DNA of 64,000 bases from Paraniabella ginsengisoli (GCF_022513635.1 NZ_JAKWBL010000004.1:620001-684000), one strand, 5' to 3'; positions 19,966 to 30,652 are shown, counted from the stretch's first letter. The notes: generated by a model from the sequence alone, not told the origin. Numbers and translations are program-made.

Positions 19966-21461
19966 ATGGCAACAAGAAATATTCCTGCAGCAACTGCAAA
20001 TCCCCCTAAAATTTCATTAGAAGGTTTAACGTTTGATGACGTATTATTGATTCCGCTTACAGCGAGATTTTACCAAGAGACGTTGATATACGTACTAAAC
20101 TCACAAAAGATATTACGTTAAATACGCCCATTTTATCGGCAGCGATGGACACGGTGACAGAAGCCGCTTTGGCTACAGCTATTGCGCGTGAAGGAGGCTT
20201 AGGCATTCTACATAAAAACATGAGCATTGAGCAACAGGCTGCTCATGTACGCAAAGTGAAAAGAAGTGAAAGTGGGTTAATATTAGATCCGGTTACGTTA
20301 TTGGAAGATGCAACTATTGGCGATGCCTTAAAGTTGATGAAAGAAAATAAAATTGGTGGTATTCCTATTGTTGATGCTAATAAAAAACTAAAAGGCATTC
20401 TTACTAATCGCGACTTGCGCTTTGAGCATGATCCAGCCAGAAAGGTACAAGAAGTGATGACCAGCGAAAACCTGGTTACTGCACCGGCAGGTACTGATCT
20501 TAAAAAAGCGGAAACCATCTTGCGCCAGCATAAAATTGAAAAACTTCCTGTAGTTGATAAAAAGGGAACCTTGGTTGGGCTGATCACTTATCGCGATATT
20601 TTACAGGTAACCAGCTTTCCCAATGCCATTAAAGATTCTTTTGGTCGTTTATTGGTAGGAGCAGGTATTGGTATTACCGCCGATGTGCTGGATCGTATTA
20701 GTGCTTTGCAATATGTGGGTGTAGACTTAGTAGTGTTGGACAGCGCTCACGGACATACAAAAGGCGTAATTGATGCGCTTAAAAAAGTAAAAAAGAATTT
20801 CAAAAAATTAAACGTTATAGCTGGCAATGTGGGTACTGCCGCTGGTGCGTTAGCGCTGGCAGAAGCTGGTGCAGATGCAGTAAAAGTTGGTATTGGTCCG
20901 GGTTCTATTTGTACCACACGTATTGTTGCTGCTGCAGGAATGCCACAATTGTCGGCCATTATGGAAGCAGCCAAAAGCCTTTCTAAAAAAGGTATTCCGT
21001 TGATCGCTGATGGCGGTATTCGCTACACTGGCGATATGGTAAAAGCGTTGGCCGCTGGCGCTGATTGTGTGATGATGGGAAGCGTATTTGCCGGAACAGA
21101 AGAAAGCCCCGGAGAAACGATCATTTTTGAAGGCCGTAAGTTTAAGGCTTATCGTGGAATGGGTTCTTTAGGTGCAATGGCTACCGGAAGCAGCGACCGT
21201 TATTTCCAGGATCCCGAAGATGATGTAAAGAAATTTGTACCGGAAGGCATTGAAGGGCGCGTAGCTTATAAAGGTTCTTTAAAAGAAGTTATCTATCAAT
21301 ACGTTGGCGGACTTCGTGCAGGAATGGGATATTGCGGTGCTAATAGCATTGCTGATTTAAAGAAAGCACAATTTGTACGTATTACTAATGCGGGCATGAA
21401 CGAAAGCCATCCGCATGATGTGGTGGTAACAAGAGAAGCGCCTAATTATAGCAGGAAGTAA
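19966..21461 (+). CDS. guaB: Inosine-5'-monophosphate dehydrogenase (frame break at ~20055)
   Basis: Oxidises IMP to XMP with NAD, the first committed step to GMP. The ATG at 19966 ([14 protein letters not shown]) leads into [13 protein letters not shown]. One base is missing near 20055; restoring it reads [18 protein letters not shown] and joins to [11 protein letters not shown], giving 498 aa. The CBS pair lies at ~100-220 ([39 protein letters not shown]). The active-site Cys loop [11 protein letters not shown], the GGIRYTGDM segment and the flap ([10 protein letters not shown]) follow. guaA, the next step, is 4 kb downstream. Confidence 0.95.
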
Positions 21462-21470
21462 GTTTTAAGA

Positions 21471-21522
21471 AGTTGACAGATGATAGATGACGGTTTTAAG
21501 GCTGTCATCTGTCAACTTTTTT
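21471..21522 (+). terminator. guaB terminator
   Basis: AGTTGACAGATGA (21471-21483) pairs perfectly with TCATCTGTCAACT (21505-21517), 13 bp, followed by T residues to 21522. It starts 9 nt after the stop. Confidence 0.85.
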
Positions 21523-21574
21523 AATTAAAAAACTTAGATAATAAAAGAATAGCTTTTGTCACAAAATGGCTGTC

Positions 21575-22324
21575 CTAAATATTCTTCCCCAGTGCTATTT
21601 TTACGGTCTCTTTCTTAGTTTTCGAGATGGGTATTTTTTCTCCGTCCTGCATTAATAAAAATCCACCATCGCTTTTTTGTAGGCTTTTCACAAATGCTGG
21701 ATTGATTAAATGGGTTTGATGCGTGCGTAAAAAACCATGCGGTGTTAGTAATTCTTCAAACTCTTTAAGTGGTTTTGAAACCAGGATTTTTTCTTTATTA
21801 TCTAGATAAAACCAGGTATAAGTGTTATTGGCTTCACAACGAACTATTGAATTTATTTCGATATAACGAATCTCATTTTGCTGTGGCAAAGCAATTTTGG
21901 AAGGCGATCTCGCTCCTTGCCTCACGTATTCTATCAAGAAATCAAGCCGTGTATTTGCTTTTTTATTATTGATTTTTTGGGAAGCTTTTTCAACCGCTGC
22001 TATTAATTCATGGGTGTCAATGGGCTTTAGAATATAATCCAGTGCTGCAAATTTTACTGCCTGTATACCATAATGGTCATAAGCTGTAACAAAAATGACT
22101 TCAAAATCTCTTTGGGGTAATTGTTTTAGCAGCTCAAATCCGGTTTCATTACCTAATTGAATGTCAAGGAAAATAATATCCGGTTTGGCGCTGTTTATCC
22201 GTGGTAAAGCATCTTGAATATTATCTGCGGTAGCTACTATTTTTATATCAGAGCAATGCCTTTGCAATAAATGCTTCAGGTTTTCAATATTATGTTGCTC
22301 ATCGTCTACAATAATCGCATTCAT
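21575..22324 (-). CDS. LytTR-family response regulator
   Basis: Response regulator of 249 aa. The REC domain (~1-120) has the acidic pair in IIVDDEQHN, the phosphoacceptor Asp in KPDIIFLDIQLG, VTAYD and the KP of ILKPID. The LytTR DNA-binding domain (~145-245) has IRYIEINSIVRCEANNTYTWFYL and FLRTHQTHLINPAFV. The start at 22324 is preferred to 22348 because REC begins at once. It lies 37 nt after the sensor kinase gene on the same strand and is its expected partner; the regulated genes are unknown. Confidence 0.92.
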   Translation of the reverse strand: MNAIIVDDEQHNIENLKHLLQRHCSDIKIVATADNIQDALPRINSAKPDIIFLDIQLGNETGFELLKQLPQRDFEVIFVTAYDHYGIQAVKFAALDYILKPIDTHELIAAVEKASQKINNKKANTRLDFLIEYVRQGARSPSKIALPQQNEIRYIEINSIVRCEANNTYTWFYLDNKEKILVSKPLKEFEELLTPHGFLRTHQTHLINPAFVKSLQKSDGGFLLMQDGEKIPISKTKKETVKIALGKNI

Positions 22325-22361
22325 AAATTTTTTAATTGTGATATGCAAAAAATAAACTTGG

Positions 22362-24199
22362 TTACAATAGCCAGTTTTTTAAAGTGATCTTTGCCACTGA
22401 TCCATTTTTGCCGCTTTCAATATTAAAGAGTAATGGTGTTGCGTTATAAATGGTATTTAATAAAGATATCCGGTTTTTTGTAAGAGACAAACCATGGCCA
22501 GAATAGTTCAGACCGCTATCAAACCCATCGCCATTGTCCGTTACTGATAATACCAAATCATTATTTATTTTTGATAAGGAAACTTCAATCTCTCCCTTTT
22601 GTTTTTTAGTTATACTTCCGTGCTTTACGGCGTTCTCTATCAACGGTTGTAATAACATTGGTGGAATTTGAGCATTATGCCTGTCAATATTTTCATCAAA
22701 TGATATGTTGTATTGAAACCCAAAGCGCATCTGCTCCATTTGCAGATAATCTTCTAAAAGTTTAACCTCATCGTCAATCGTTATCATCTCCTTACTTGAA
22801 TCGTCAAGTATGCTTCTTGTTAGTCTTGAAAATTTGGTTAAATAAGCGTTGGCCTTATCATTTTCATGGGTATTCAATAAATTTTGAATACTCGACAGCG
22901 CATTGAAAATAAAGTGTGGGTTAAGTTGTGAACGAATGGATTCCAGCCTGTTTTTTGCTAATTCTTCATTTCTTTTAGCCTCAAGAAATTTTCGTTTGTT
23001 ACGATATTTAATAAAAAGAATAATGGCTGTTATAAGTAAAGTAATTAGCACTCCAATAAGCATAGCCAATCTGTTACTCAACTCAATCTTCGATTTTTCT
23101 TCCGGTAATACGGTTAAATGATAAGTAAATTTTTTATCATTAAATTCCTGCTCATACATTCCTGTTTTGTTAGCACGATCACTTCGTTTAACTATGGCGT
23201 AAGGAATGAATTCGATTTTATAATCGCCCGGTTCTTTCCATAGTTCTTTATTGATGGGAATCTTTTTATTATATCGGCCTCCAATCAGGATTCTTTCTTC
23301 TTTTTTATTCCTGTTTTTTACAAGGTAAACAAGTGTTGAAAGAGATTTACTATTGTGTGTGGTAAGCGAAATTTCAAGCAGCGAATCAGCGGATTGAAGT
23401 GTTGTATGGCGGAGGCTGAACGAATCAACCAAATTGAAGCTTTTTTAAAATCGTCAAAACTGAAATTTTTTGCTTTTTGAAAAATTGGATTTATTCCAAT
23501 TACGGAAGCCGCGAAAATTCCATGAAGATTCCGTGTTGTGTACATAACATCTCCCGAAATAACCGGCTTTTCTACTTCAACCCATTCCACATACATTGTC
23601 GACCGATCGGCATAATTTTTTACGTTGTAAATTTCAATTTTGATTTGTTGCTTTGGGCTGTATTCAAACTTGCCCAGATAAGCATAAGAAAATTTGCCAT
23701 CTTTTGTTTTAATAAATTGATCGGGCTTTTTCCATGATACTATTTCTTCTTTATCATTTTTAACAACATGATATCGGTAATCATTTGCATTCGATTTATC
23801 GATCAAAACATTTGCAAACTCTACGTAAGCTGTTCCATTTACAAGATAACCGTGGCCATTTATTTCTGAAACATATATCTCATCTTTATTAGGTTCGAAG
23901 GATGCTACAATTGAATACTTCGGGTTTCTAAAGCTCCAAAATGCATCATACCACTGGCCTTCTTTATTTATAGTTGTTAGCTTTTCGTATCGGTAGATAT
24001 TTATTTTTTGTTCCGTTGAGGCAGTTCGAATATCTACCACCGTATTCCCGTCATACTTCAGATAAGGAATTTGTGTTGAATCTTCAACCGTCACGAAAAG
24101 GGGTCCGACTTTTATCTGTTGTTGTGCAAATAAGGACAACCAATTGGCTAAAAGCAGTATCGTTAGGCAATAATTAACCAATATAAATTTTACTTTCAT
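22362..24199 (-). CDS. LytS-type sensor histidine kinase (frame break at 23441-23446)
   Basis: Membrane sensor kinase, ~612 aa after joining. A signal peptide (MKVKFILVNYCLTILLLANWLSLFAQ) and ~350-residue extracytoplasmic beta-rich region come first. One transmembrane segment (LAMLIGVLITLLITAIILFI) and a short coiled coil follow. The His_kinase domain has the phosphoacceptor His in RSQLNPHFIFNALSSIQN, then an HATPase with PPMLLQPLIENAVKHG and DNGDGFD. One base is missing in a 6-T run (23441-23446); with it the text reads FDDFKKSFNLVDSFSLRH. Pairs with the LytTR regulator just downstream. Confidence 0.9.
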
Positions 24200-24283
24200 A
24201 ATGTTTTTTCACAAACCTAAAATGCTGAAAACTTTATTACAAGCTTCATTTAGTAGCACTAATTAATTGCTTTAGAAATGGCA

Positions 24284-24328
24284 TGGTTTCAAACAGAATT
24301 TGAACATACGTCTTTCTGTTTCAAACAG
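24284..24328. promoter_or_regulatory. Tandem palindromic operator-like sites before the SelW-like gene
   Basis: Two near-identical palindromes: TGGTTTCAAACAG (24284-24296) and CTGTTTCAAACAG (24316-24328, perfect around a central C). Their centres are 32 bp apart, about three helical turns. The second covers the expected -33 region of the promoter at 24338. The binding protein is unknown. Confidence 0.5.
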
Positions 24329-24337
24329 TATTGTAGT

Positions 24338-24345
24338 TAAATTTG
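24338..24345 (+). promoter_or_regulatory. -7 box of the SelW-like gene
   Basis: TAAATTTG six bases before the ATG at 24352; predicts a leaderless transcript. Confidence 0.5.
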
Positions 24346-24351
24346 TACAAA

Positions 24352-24633
24352 ATGAAACCAACCATCACCATCGAATATTGTCCAAAATGCGGCTGGATGC
24401 TGCGCGCAGCTTATATGGCGCAGGAATTCCTGACTACTTTTTCAGATTATGTACAAGCGGTATCGCTAAAGCCTGGCGACGTAAGCGGAATATTTACCAT
24501 TTCGGTAAATGAAAAAATTGTTTTTGACAGAAAAGAAAACGGTGGCTTTAAAGAAATAAAAGAATTAAAACAACTCATTCGCGATGAAATAGATCCTGAA
24601 ATGAGCTTGGGGCATTCTGACAGACGTAGTTGA
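24352..24633 (+). CDS. SelT/SelW/SelH-family (Rdx) thioredoxin-like protein
   Basis: Small thioredoxin-fold protein of 93 aa with the redox motif CPKCGW at residues ~9-14 (IEYCPKCGWMLRAAYMAQEF), so it is the Cys form of the selenoprotein W family and not a selenoprotein. The C-terminal part has GGFKEIKELKQLIRDEIDP, the usual last helix. The start at 24352 is preferred to 24343 because of the promoter position. Its role in the family is redox-linked but undefined. The tandem operator upstream suggests dedicated regulation. Confidence 0.85.
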   Translation: MKPTITIEYCPKCGWMLRAAYMAQEFLTTFSDYVQAVSLKPGDVSGIFTISVNEKIVFDRKENGGFKEIKELKQLIRDEIDPEMSLGHSDRRS

Positions 24634-24658
24634 TAGTCCATGGTCGATGGTCCATCGA

Positions 24659-25381
24659 CTATTGGCTCTTATCCACGCTGCTGGCACCACTAACATTTGA
24701 TGTAATCTGTGGACTTCCCTTGTATTTAATACCGCTTGCACCACTTGCCTCGGCGTTTAAAGTAACGCTGCTGAACAAGCGAATAGTGCTGGCGCCACTC
24801 GCATCTACATCTGCATTTTCAGTTTTTAAATCAAATGCATTGATCGTTGCCGCGCCCGAAGCGTCAGCTTTCAGATCCCGGCACTCCCCATCAGCGGTAA
24901 GCGTACTTGCACCCGTAGACTCCAGTTCAATAACAGGCGCACGAAGTGAAACATTGCCGCTTGAAGCGCCCGATACTTCAATTCTTATTTGCTTATCCTG
25001 ACTAAATTTCCCCTGCGTTTTTATTTGGGCCGCGCCCGAAATCGAAACTTTATCCAGCGACGGTGCTGAAATATAAACCTTTACATCTCCCGTTGGATCC
25101 AGGTTTGTATCATTTTTAGTATCCACCTCAAGCGTTTGATGATCATGAACAGCCACGTCAATATAGTTGAACAGGTTTTCATCCGTCTCTATTTTTACGC
25201 TGTATTCATTCGCCTGGCTTATATATATTTCCATACTTTCTCCAGCATCTATTTGCGAAAAGTCTTTAAGATCATAGGTTTTGGAAACCACCTTTCCATT
25301 TCCCTTTACCCGTTGTTGGTCAATAATGTTGCAGGAGCTAAAAGCAATGGCGGCTATTAAAATGAAGCTTAAGTATTTCAT
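24659..25381 (-). CDS. Head GIN domain (DUF2807) lipoprotein
   Basis: Lipoprotein of 240 aa: MKYLSFILIAAIAFSSC gives the lipobox. The rest is a right-handed beta-helix with the typical GIN signature, repeated SGAS, SGAA and DASG turns at ~115-235 (VEVSGASSG, LTADG, DASGAAT, DASGAST, EASGASG, NVSGASS). These proteins are common in Bacteroidota, probably envelope adhesins or scaffolds, and have no proven function. The leader element copy E lies 19-70 nt upstream of the start. Confidence 0.88.
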   Translation of the reverse strand: MKYLSFILIAAIAFSSCNIIDQQRVKGNGKVVSKTYDLKDFSQIDAGESMEIYISQANEYSVKIETDENLFNYIDVAVHDHQTLEVDTKNDTNLDPTGDVKVYISAPSLDKVSISGAAQIKTQGKFSQDKQIRIEVSGASSGNVSLRAPVIELESTGASTLTADGECRDLKADASGAATINAFDLKTENADVDASGASTIRLFSSVTLNAEASGASGIKYKGSPQITSNVSGASSVDKSQ

Positions 25382-25399
25382 CAGTTTATTTTTTTATTA

Positions 25400-25450
25400 T
25401 TTTATCATCAATAAATATAGGTCATCTTTGTTGCCACGCTCGCTTGTACT
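25400..25450 (-). repeat. Leader element copy E (upstream of the GIN lipoprotein)
   Basis: On the minus strand GAGCGTGGCAA (25441-25431), four bases, GATGACCTATATTTATTG, then an A-rich AATAAAAAAATAAA stretch into the ATG at 25381. Upstream of the core it shares GATTTATA with copy A. Confidence 0.6.
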
Positions 25451-25494
25451 ACAGCATATAAATCATCCTACATAAACGAACGCATTCATATTTC

Positions 25495-25614
25495 TCACAG
25501 AAGTCACAGATGAACACAGAAAAAAACAATCTGTGTCATTCCGTGTTTTCTGTGAGCCACATTTTTCTGTGAGAACATTTGTCAAATCAAAAATCTCAAA
25601 TCTCAAATCTCAAA
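25495..25614. repeat. Simple inverted and tandem repeats before guaA
   Basis: 25495-25585 is built from CACAGA/TCTGTG words in both orientations (TCTCACAGAAGTCACAGAT, later CTGTGTCATTCCGTGTTTT and CTGTGAG), able to fold back. 25591-25611 is AAATCTC three times in tandem. No gene in this stretch. Confidence 0.5.
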
Positions 25615-25620
25615 TAATGT

Positions 25621-25628
25621 TACCTTCG
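25621..25628 (+). promoter_or_regulatory. guaA -7 box
   Basis: TACCTTCG, 7 nt before the ATG at 25636; fits TAnnTTNG and implies a very short or absent leader. Confidence 0.4.
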
Positions 25629-25635
25629 CCGCATT

Positions 25636-27170
25636 ATGACGGAACGGATACTTATTCTCGATTTTGGCTCTCAATATACACAGTTAATTGCCCGTGCGGT
25701 AAGAGAAGCCAATGTTTACTGCGAAATTATACCTTATTCAAAACCATTCGAAATCGATGGCAATTTAAAAGGAATTATTCTTTCTGGCTCACCGTTTTCG
25801 GTAAATGATCAAAATGCGCCTGTTATTGGCATAAAAGATATTGTAAAAAGCCTGCCGGTTTTAGGTATTTGCTACGGCGCGCAGCTTACAGCCAAAAGTT
25901 ATGGCGGCGCGTGGAAAAAAGTAGCAAGAGGGAATATGGTCGCGCTTCTATGTCGGTAAACGACGAAACAGATGTTTTGATGCAGGGCGTAAGCGCCAAA
26001 AGTCAGGTGTGGATGAGCCACGGCGATAGTATTTTAGAACTGCCTGAAGGGTTTGAAGTATTAGCTACAACCGATAGTATTCCGGTTGCAGCGTTCAAAA
26101 ACAAAACGGATGTAAACCCTTTATATGGTTTGCAGTTTCATCCTGAAGTGTATCATAGCACCGAAGGCAAACAAATATTGAAAAACTTCCTGGTAAATAT
26201 TTGTGGATGCGCACAGGATTGGACTCCGGCTCATTTCATTACAGATACAGTTAATGCGCTGAAAAAACAAATCGGTGACAGGCATGTAATTATGGCGCTG
26301 AGTGGCGGAGTTGATAGCACTGTGGCGGCAACACTGATACACCGAGCAATTGGCGATAAGCTGCACGGCATATTTGTAGACAACGGCGTATTGCGTAAAA
26401 ATGAATTTGAAGAAGTACTGGAAACTTATAATCAATTGGGATTGAATGTTACTGGTGTTAACGCCAGCCAGATGTTTTATGACGAATTGAAAGATAATCC
26501 TGATCCGGAAGCGAAAAGAAAGGTTATTGGCCGTTTATTTATTGAAGTGTTTCAGCAGGAAGCTGGTAAACTTGAAAATATTGAACTATTGGGCCAGGGC
26601 ACTATTTATCCGGATGTGATTGAAAGCGTATCCGTGCACGGTCCGTCTGTAACTATAAAATCACATCACAATGTTGGTGGATTGCCTGCTTCTATGAAAA
26701 TGGAACTGGTAGAACCGCTGCGTTATTTATTTAAAGATGAAGTAAGAAAAGTAGGCCGGGAATTAGGCATTCCTGCTAATCTTATTGATAGGCATCCATT
26801 TCCCGGGCCAGGTTTAGCCATCAGAATATTAGGAGAAGTAACCGAAGAAAAAGTGAAATTATTGCAGGAAGCTGATCATATTTATACCAATGCATTAAAA
26901 GAAACGGGGCTCTATGCAACGGTTTGGCAGGCTGGAACAATCTTGTTACCAGTAAAAAGTGTTGGTGTAATGGGCGATGAACGCACGTATGAATTTACGG
27001 TGGCGCTTCGTGCCGTAACCAGCGTAGATGGAATGACGGCTGATTGGGCACATCTTCCTTACGACTTTTTAGCAGATGTAAGTAACGAAATTATAAACAA
27101 CGTAAGAGGCATTAACCGTGTAGTTTATGATATAAGCAGTAAGCCTCCGGCTACTATAGAGTGGGAATAA
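25636..27170 (+). CDS. guaA: GMP synthase, glutamine-hydrolysing (frame break at ~25908)
   Basis: Makes GMP from XMP, ATP and glutamine. The class I amidotransferase domain (1-~190) opens [20 protein letters not shown], with the nucleophile Cys in LGICYGAQL and [11 protein letters not shown]. The ATP pyrophosphatase follows with the P-loop-like [12 protein letters not shown], and a dimerisation domain ends in KPPATIEWE. One base is missing at ~25908; restoring it reads [17 protein letters not shown] and gives 511 aa, normal for the family. The gene has its own promoter and no partner in an operon. Confidence 0.96.
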
Positions 27171-27221
27171 CACACTTACGCGATGTATAAATTTCGTTTT
27201 AGGAATAAAATTTGCTTAAAT

Positions 27222-27254
27222 AGTCCATCATCCATTTTCAATGAACGATGGACT
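27222..27254. repeat. Inverted repeat over a start codon
   Basis: AGTCCATC (27222-27229) and GATGGACT (27247-27254) form an 8-bp stem that would bury the ATG at 27248 of the ligand-binding protein gene. Could affect translation, or be one of the simple-word repeats seen between genes here. Confidence 0.4.
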
Positions 27255-28435
27255 TAAAAATACCGTATAATGAAGCAATTTTTTTATTGTTGGCCTTCTT
27301 CATTTGTTATTCCTCATTGACGCAAGCCCAGGGGTTTGGCGGCGCTCGGCATAAAATGGCCATATTTACTCCGCTTTATATTGATGAAGCGTTTGATAAT
27401 GCGGGAAGTTATAAGTATTCTGGCAAGACCTTTCCTAAGCAATCGATAAATGGCTTGGAGTTTTATCATGGTGCGTCGCTTGCTATCGACTCTCTCAATA
27501 AATTAAGTATTCCTTTAGATGTTTACATTTATGACACAAAGTCAAAGAAGGAAACGCTTGAGCAGCAATTTAGCAAATGCGCTGCCGACGGTGTAGAGCT
27601 TATTATTGCTAATTGTTCTTTATCAGAACTGACAACCCTTGCAAGATTAGGTTTAGATAAAAAGATCACGGTGCTGAACGCTACTGTTCCAAACGATGCT
27701 AATACAACCAACAATCCATATTTCGTAGTGATGAATCCTACTATACAAACCCAGTTGGAAAGATTGTATAATTATATCAAAACAAAGTATCCAGGTAAGC
27801 AGATTACAGTTATTACAAAAAAGGCGCCTTCTGAAAAGTATATACGTTCTGTGTTTGAAACGCTAAACACCCATTATAAAAACGCAATCAACTTTAATTT
27901 CAGAGAAGTGAATGACGATATTGCGTTAAAGGCTTTGGGCACTACAACACAACCAACAGAAGCGGGTTTATATGTTATCGGCTCTTTAGATACTGAGTTT
28001 GGTAAAAAGATTTTAGCACAGTTTGCGCAGAGCAGTAAAAACTATGCCTCACTTACGTTAATCGGGATGCCAACATGGGAAAATATCGATCTCACAAAAA
28101 CTGATTATAAAGGTGTTGAAGTTATTTACAGCACACCGTTTTATAATGCCAGAACAGATGCGGCAAGCAGATATATAACCAGTTATTATAGTAAAAAAAT
28201 GTATGCGCGCCCAAGCGATTTGGTATTTAGAGCTTATGGCCTTACGTACAGGTTTGGGCATTTATTGAACCGCTACGGAAAAGATATCAACAACAAACTT
28301 GCCGGCACTGAATATCGAGCTTTTTTCGACATGGAAATCCAACCGGATTATCTAAATGGTAAGATAAGCCATTACGAAAACAAGAAGCTTTATTACTTAA
28401 AGTACTTTAATGGTGCTCTAAAGGCGGTGAACTAA
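27248..28435 (+). CDS. Periplasmic binding-protein-like (type I fold) receptor
   Basis: Secreted protein of 395 aa. After a signal peptide (AIFLLLAFFICYSSLTQAQ) the sequence follows the type I periplasmic binding fold of branched-chain amino-acid receptors: MAIFTPLYIDEAF, NGLEFYHGASLAIDSLNK, VDVYIYDTKS-like strand, VELIIANCSLSELTTLA, and VVMNPTIQTQLERLYNYIKTKYPGKQITVITKK. No transporter genes are adjacent, so it may act as a ligand-binding or lipoprotein-like envelope factor and not as an ABC receptor. It lacks a LysM domain that some relatives carry. Confidence 0.7.
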   Translation: MDLKIPYNEAIFLLLAFFICYSSLTQAQGFGGARHKMAIFTPLYIDEAFDNAGSYKYSGKTFPKQSINGLEFYHGASLAIDSLNKLSIPLDVYIYDTKSKKETLEQQFSKCAADGVELIIANCSLSELTTLARLGLDKKITVLNATVPNDANTTNNPYFVVMNPTIQTQLERLYNYIKTKYPGKQITVITKKAPSEKYIRSVFETLNTHYKNAINFNFREVNDDIALKALGTTTQPTEAGLYVIGSLDTEFGKKILAQFAQSSKNYASLTLIGMPTWENIDLTKTDYKGVEVIYSTPFYNARTDAASRYITSYYSKKMYARPSDLVFRAYGLTYRFGHLLNRYGKDINNKLAGTEYRAFFDMEIQPDYLNGKISHYENKKLYYLKYFNGALKAVN

Positions 28436-28436
28436 T

Positions 28437-29039
28437 TTATAGCTTAGCTTTCAGGTCGTCCAATATCATCTTTTGAGATGCAATTATTTTTTGTTGTGCC
28501 TCCTGTTTGGATTTATTTGCCGCTAATTTCTCTTCCAGTTCTTTTTGTATCTCTTCCAGATCTGCCAAAGAATTTTCTTCTCCGACAAGAATTCCTTCCT
28601 GCCTTTTTATTTCTACGATATCACCGCTACGTTTTACGTTTGCGGTCATCTTTTCTAAAAAAGATTTGCTTTTATTCAAAAGAGAAGCCGGATTGTCTGA
28701 AATGCCAGCGCCCTGCATAATCATGTAAACCGTTGTTTTTTTGCTGCCACGCCTTCCGTCTTCTTCAAACTTAAAATAATAATCAAGTTTGCTTTTGGTT
28801 ACCTCAGTCATTGTAGCATTTTCATACGTTATAAAACCTTTGCTTTTAGAGCTGGAGTATTGCTTGTCGGCAAATTTTGCTACAAAAGCGTTTTCAACAA
28901 TTTCCTCTGGATAGTCGTACACCATTACAATGGCAGGCTCTTCTGCTTTGCCGTATTTTACCTTTCCTTCAAATGCCTGTGCTGATGCATTTGCTGTCAA
29001 TATTGCCAACCCCGAAAAAATTGCCCATTGCTTAACCAT
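28437..29039 (-). CDS. Secreted protein, DUF4412-like
   Basis: 200 aa with signal peptide (MVKQWAIFSGLAILTANASAQA). Residues 22-~110 (FEGKVKYGKAEEPAIVMVYDY, KSKLDYYFKFEEDGRRGSKKTTVYMIMQ) resemble DUF4412 proteins, which bind or read out small envelope ligands. The C-terminal third is a Lys/Glu coiled coil (LADLEEIQKELEEKLAANKS..). Convergent with the preceding gene, with only one base between stops. Function unknown. Confidence 0.5.
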   Translation of the reverse strand: MVKQWAIFSGLAILTANASAQAFEGKVKYGKAEEPAIVMVYDYPEEIVENAFVAKFADKQYSSSKSKGFITYENATMTEVTKSKLDYYFKFEEDGRRGSKKTTVYMIMQGAGISDNPASLLNKSKSFLEKMTANVKRSGDIVEIKRQEGILVGEENSLADLEEIQKELEEKLAANKSKQEAQQKIIASQKMILDDLKAKL

Positions 29040-29112
29040 AAAAACATATTAGAGTTTAATGAATTGATCTTGCGCAAAGGTATATTAACTCTCTGTTTTA
29101 TTTTAAGTACTT

Positions 29113-29120
29113 TAAATTTG
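29113..29120 (+). promoter_or_regulatory. -7 box of the flippase gene
   Basis: TAAATTTG, 18 nt before the TTG start at 29139. Confidence 0.45.
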
Positions 29121-29138
29121 CACCAATAATTTTTTACA

Positions 29139-30652
29139 TTGAGTGGGATTAAGAAACTGGCAGGACAAACTATTTGGTATGGCGTAAGTTCGATTGCGGC
29201 AAGGTTTATTAACTATTTGCTTACACCTTACCTAACGTATAAATTTACGACAGGTGAATATGGTGAGATGAGCATTCTATATGCTTTTATCCCATTTATG
29301 AATGTTATTTTCACTTATGGAATGGAAACCGGTTTTTTCCGGTTCTCCCAAAATAGCGATAAAGACAAAGTGTATAGTACTACAAGCTTGTCTTTGATTT
29401 ACTCCACGCTGATACTTGCACTGTTATTAATTGCTTTTAATAAACCCCTTTCAGGTTTGCTGTCTGTTGCAGATAAGCCTGAATACTTAATGCTTGCAGC
29501 GGCCATTATTGCCCTGGACGCACTTACCACTATTCCTTTTGCAAAGCTAAGACAGGATGGACGTCCCCGAAAGTTTGCCTTTACAAAACTTACCGGTATT
29601 CTTGTAAATATTGCGGCTATCTATTTTTTCCTAAGCATTTGCCCACAACTTATTGATCAAGAGCCAGACCATGTGCTCAGTCATTTTTATGACAAAGATT
29701 GGGTGGTAGGTTATGTGTTACTAGCTAATCTCATTCAAAATATTATTGTATTTCTTATTTTATCGAAAGAATTCTGGGGCTTTAGGTTTAAGTTTAATAA
29801 AGCACTTTGGAAAGAAATGATGTTATACAGCCTTCCATTAATCATTGCAGGACTGGGGGCATGATAAATGAAACGGCTGATCGTATTATGCTGTTAAAAT
29901 GGTGGACGCCCGCAGCTGGTGGTAGCGATGCAGAATCCGCTGTAGGAATTTACTCAGCATGTTATAAATTATCAATTCTTATTACTTTAGGAGTTCAGGC
30001 ATTTAAAATGGGTGCTGAGCCATTCTTTTTTAATCAGGCTGCCAGTGATAATGCGCCTCGGATATATGCACGCGTTATGAAATTCTTTGTAATTACAGTT
30101 TGCCTGATGTTTTTATTCGTGGTGTTATATTTAGATATATGGAAGCAATTTATTCGTAATCCGGAAATGTGGGTAGGCTTAAAAGTAGTTCCTATACTCT
30201 TGCTGGCGAACATGTTTTTAGGCATTTATTACAATTTAAGCATCTGGTACAAGCTTGGAAATAAAACTATTTCCGGCGCATACATCACCATTATTGGGGC
30301 CTTGGTTACGGTTCTGATAAACTATATTTTTATTCCGCATTATGGATATGTGGCTTGCGCCTGGGCAACGTTTGCGTGCTATGGCATTATGATGGTTGTT
30401 TCCTATATCTGGGGCCAAAAAAATTATCGGATACCTTATGCCACCAATAAATTGTTGGCTTACATAATTGTAGCGGTTGTATGTTACTTTATACATTTTT
30501 ATATCATAAGCGCCTTTCCTTTAGCCTGGCTTAGTTATAGCCTTGCGACAGTACTGTTCGCCCTTTATTTTTTACTTATTATCAGAATAGAAAGAAAAGA
30601 ATTTGCACAGTTCCCTGTTATTGGCAAATATTTAAAAAAGCCGTTGCCATAA
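29139..30652 (+). CDS. Polysaccharide flippase-like MOP-family transporter (frame break at 29855-29859)
   Basis: Integral membrane protein of ~504 aa with 12-14 hydrophobic segments, of the oligosaccharidyl-lipid flippase/PST type. It begins SGIKKLAGQTIWYGVSSIAARFINYLLTPYL, the typical family opening. The start is a TTG. A 5-G run at 29855-29859 lacks one base; restoring it reads LPLIIAGLGGMINETADRIML, the conserved mid-protein motif. It probably flips lipid-linked sugar intermediates across the inner membrane; no glycosyltransferase genes surround it, so the polymer is unknown. Confidence 0.85.
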
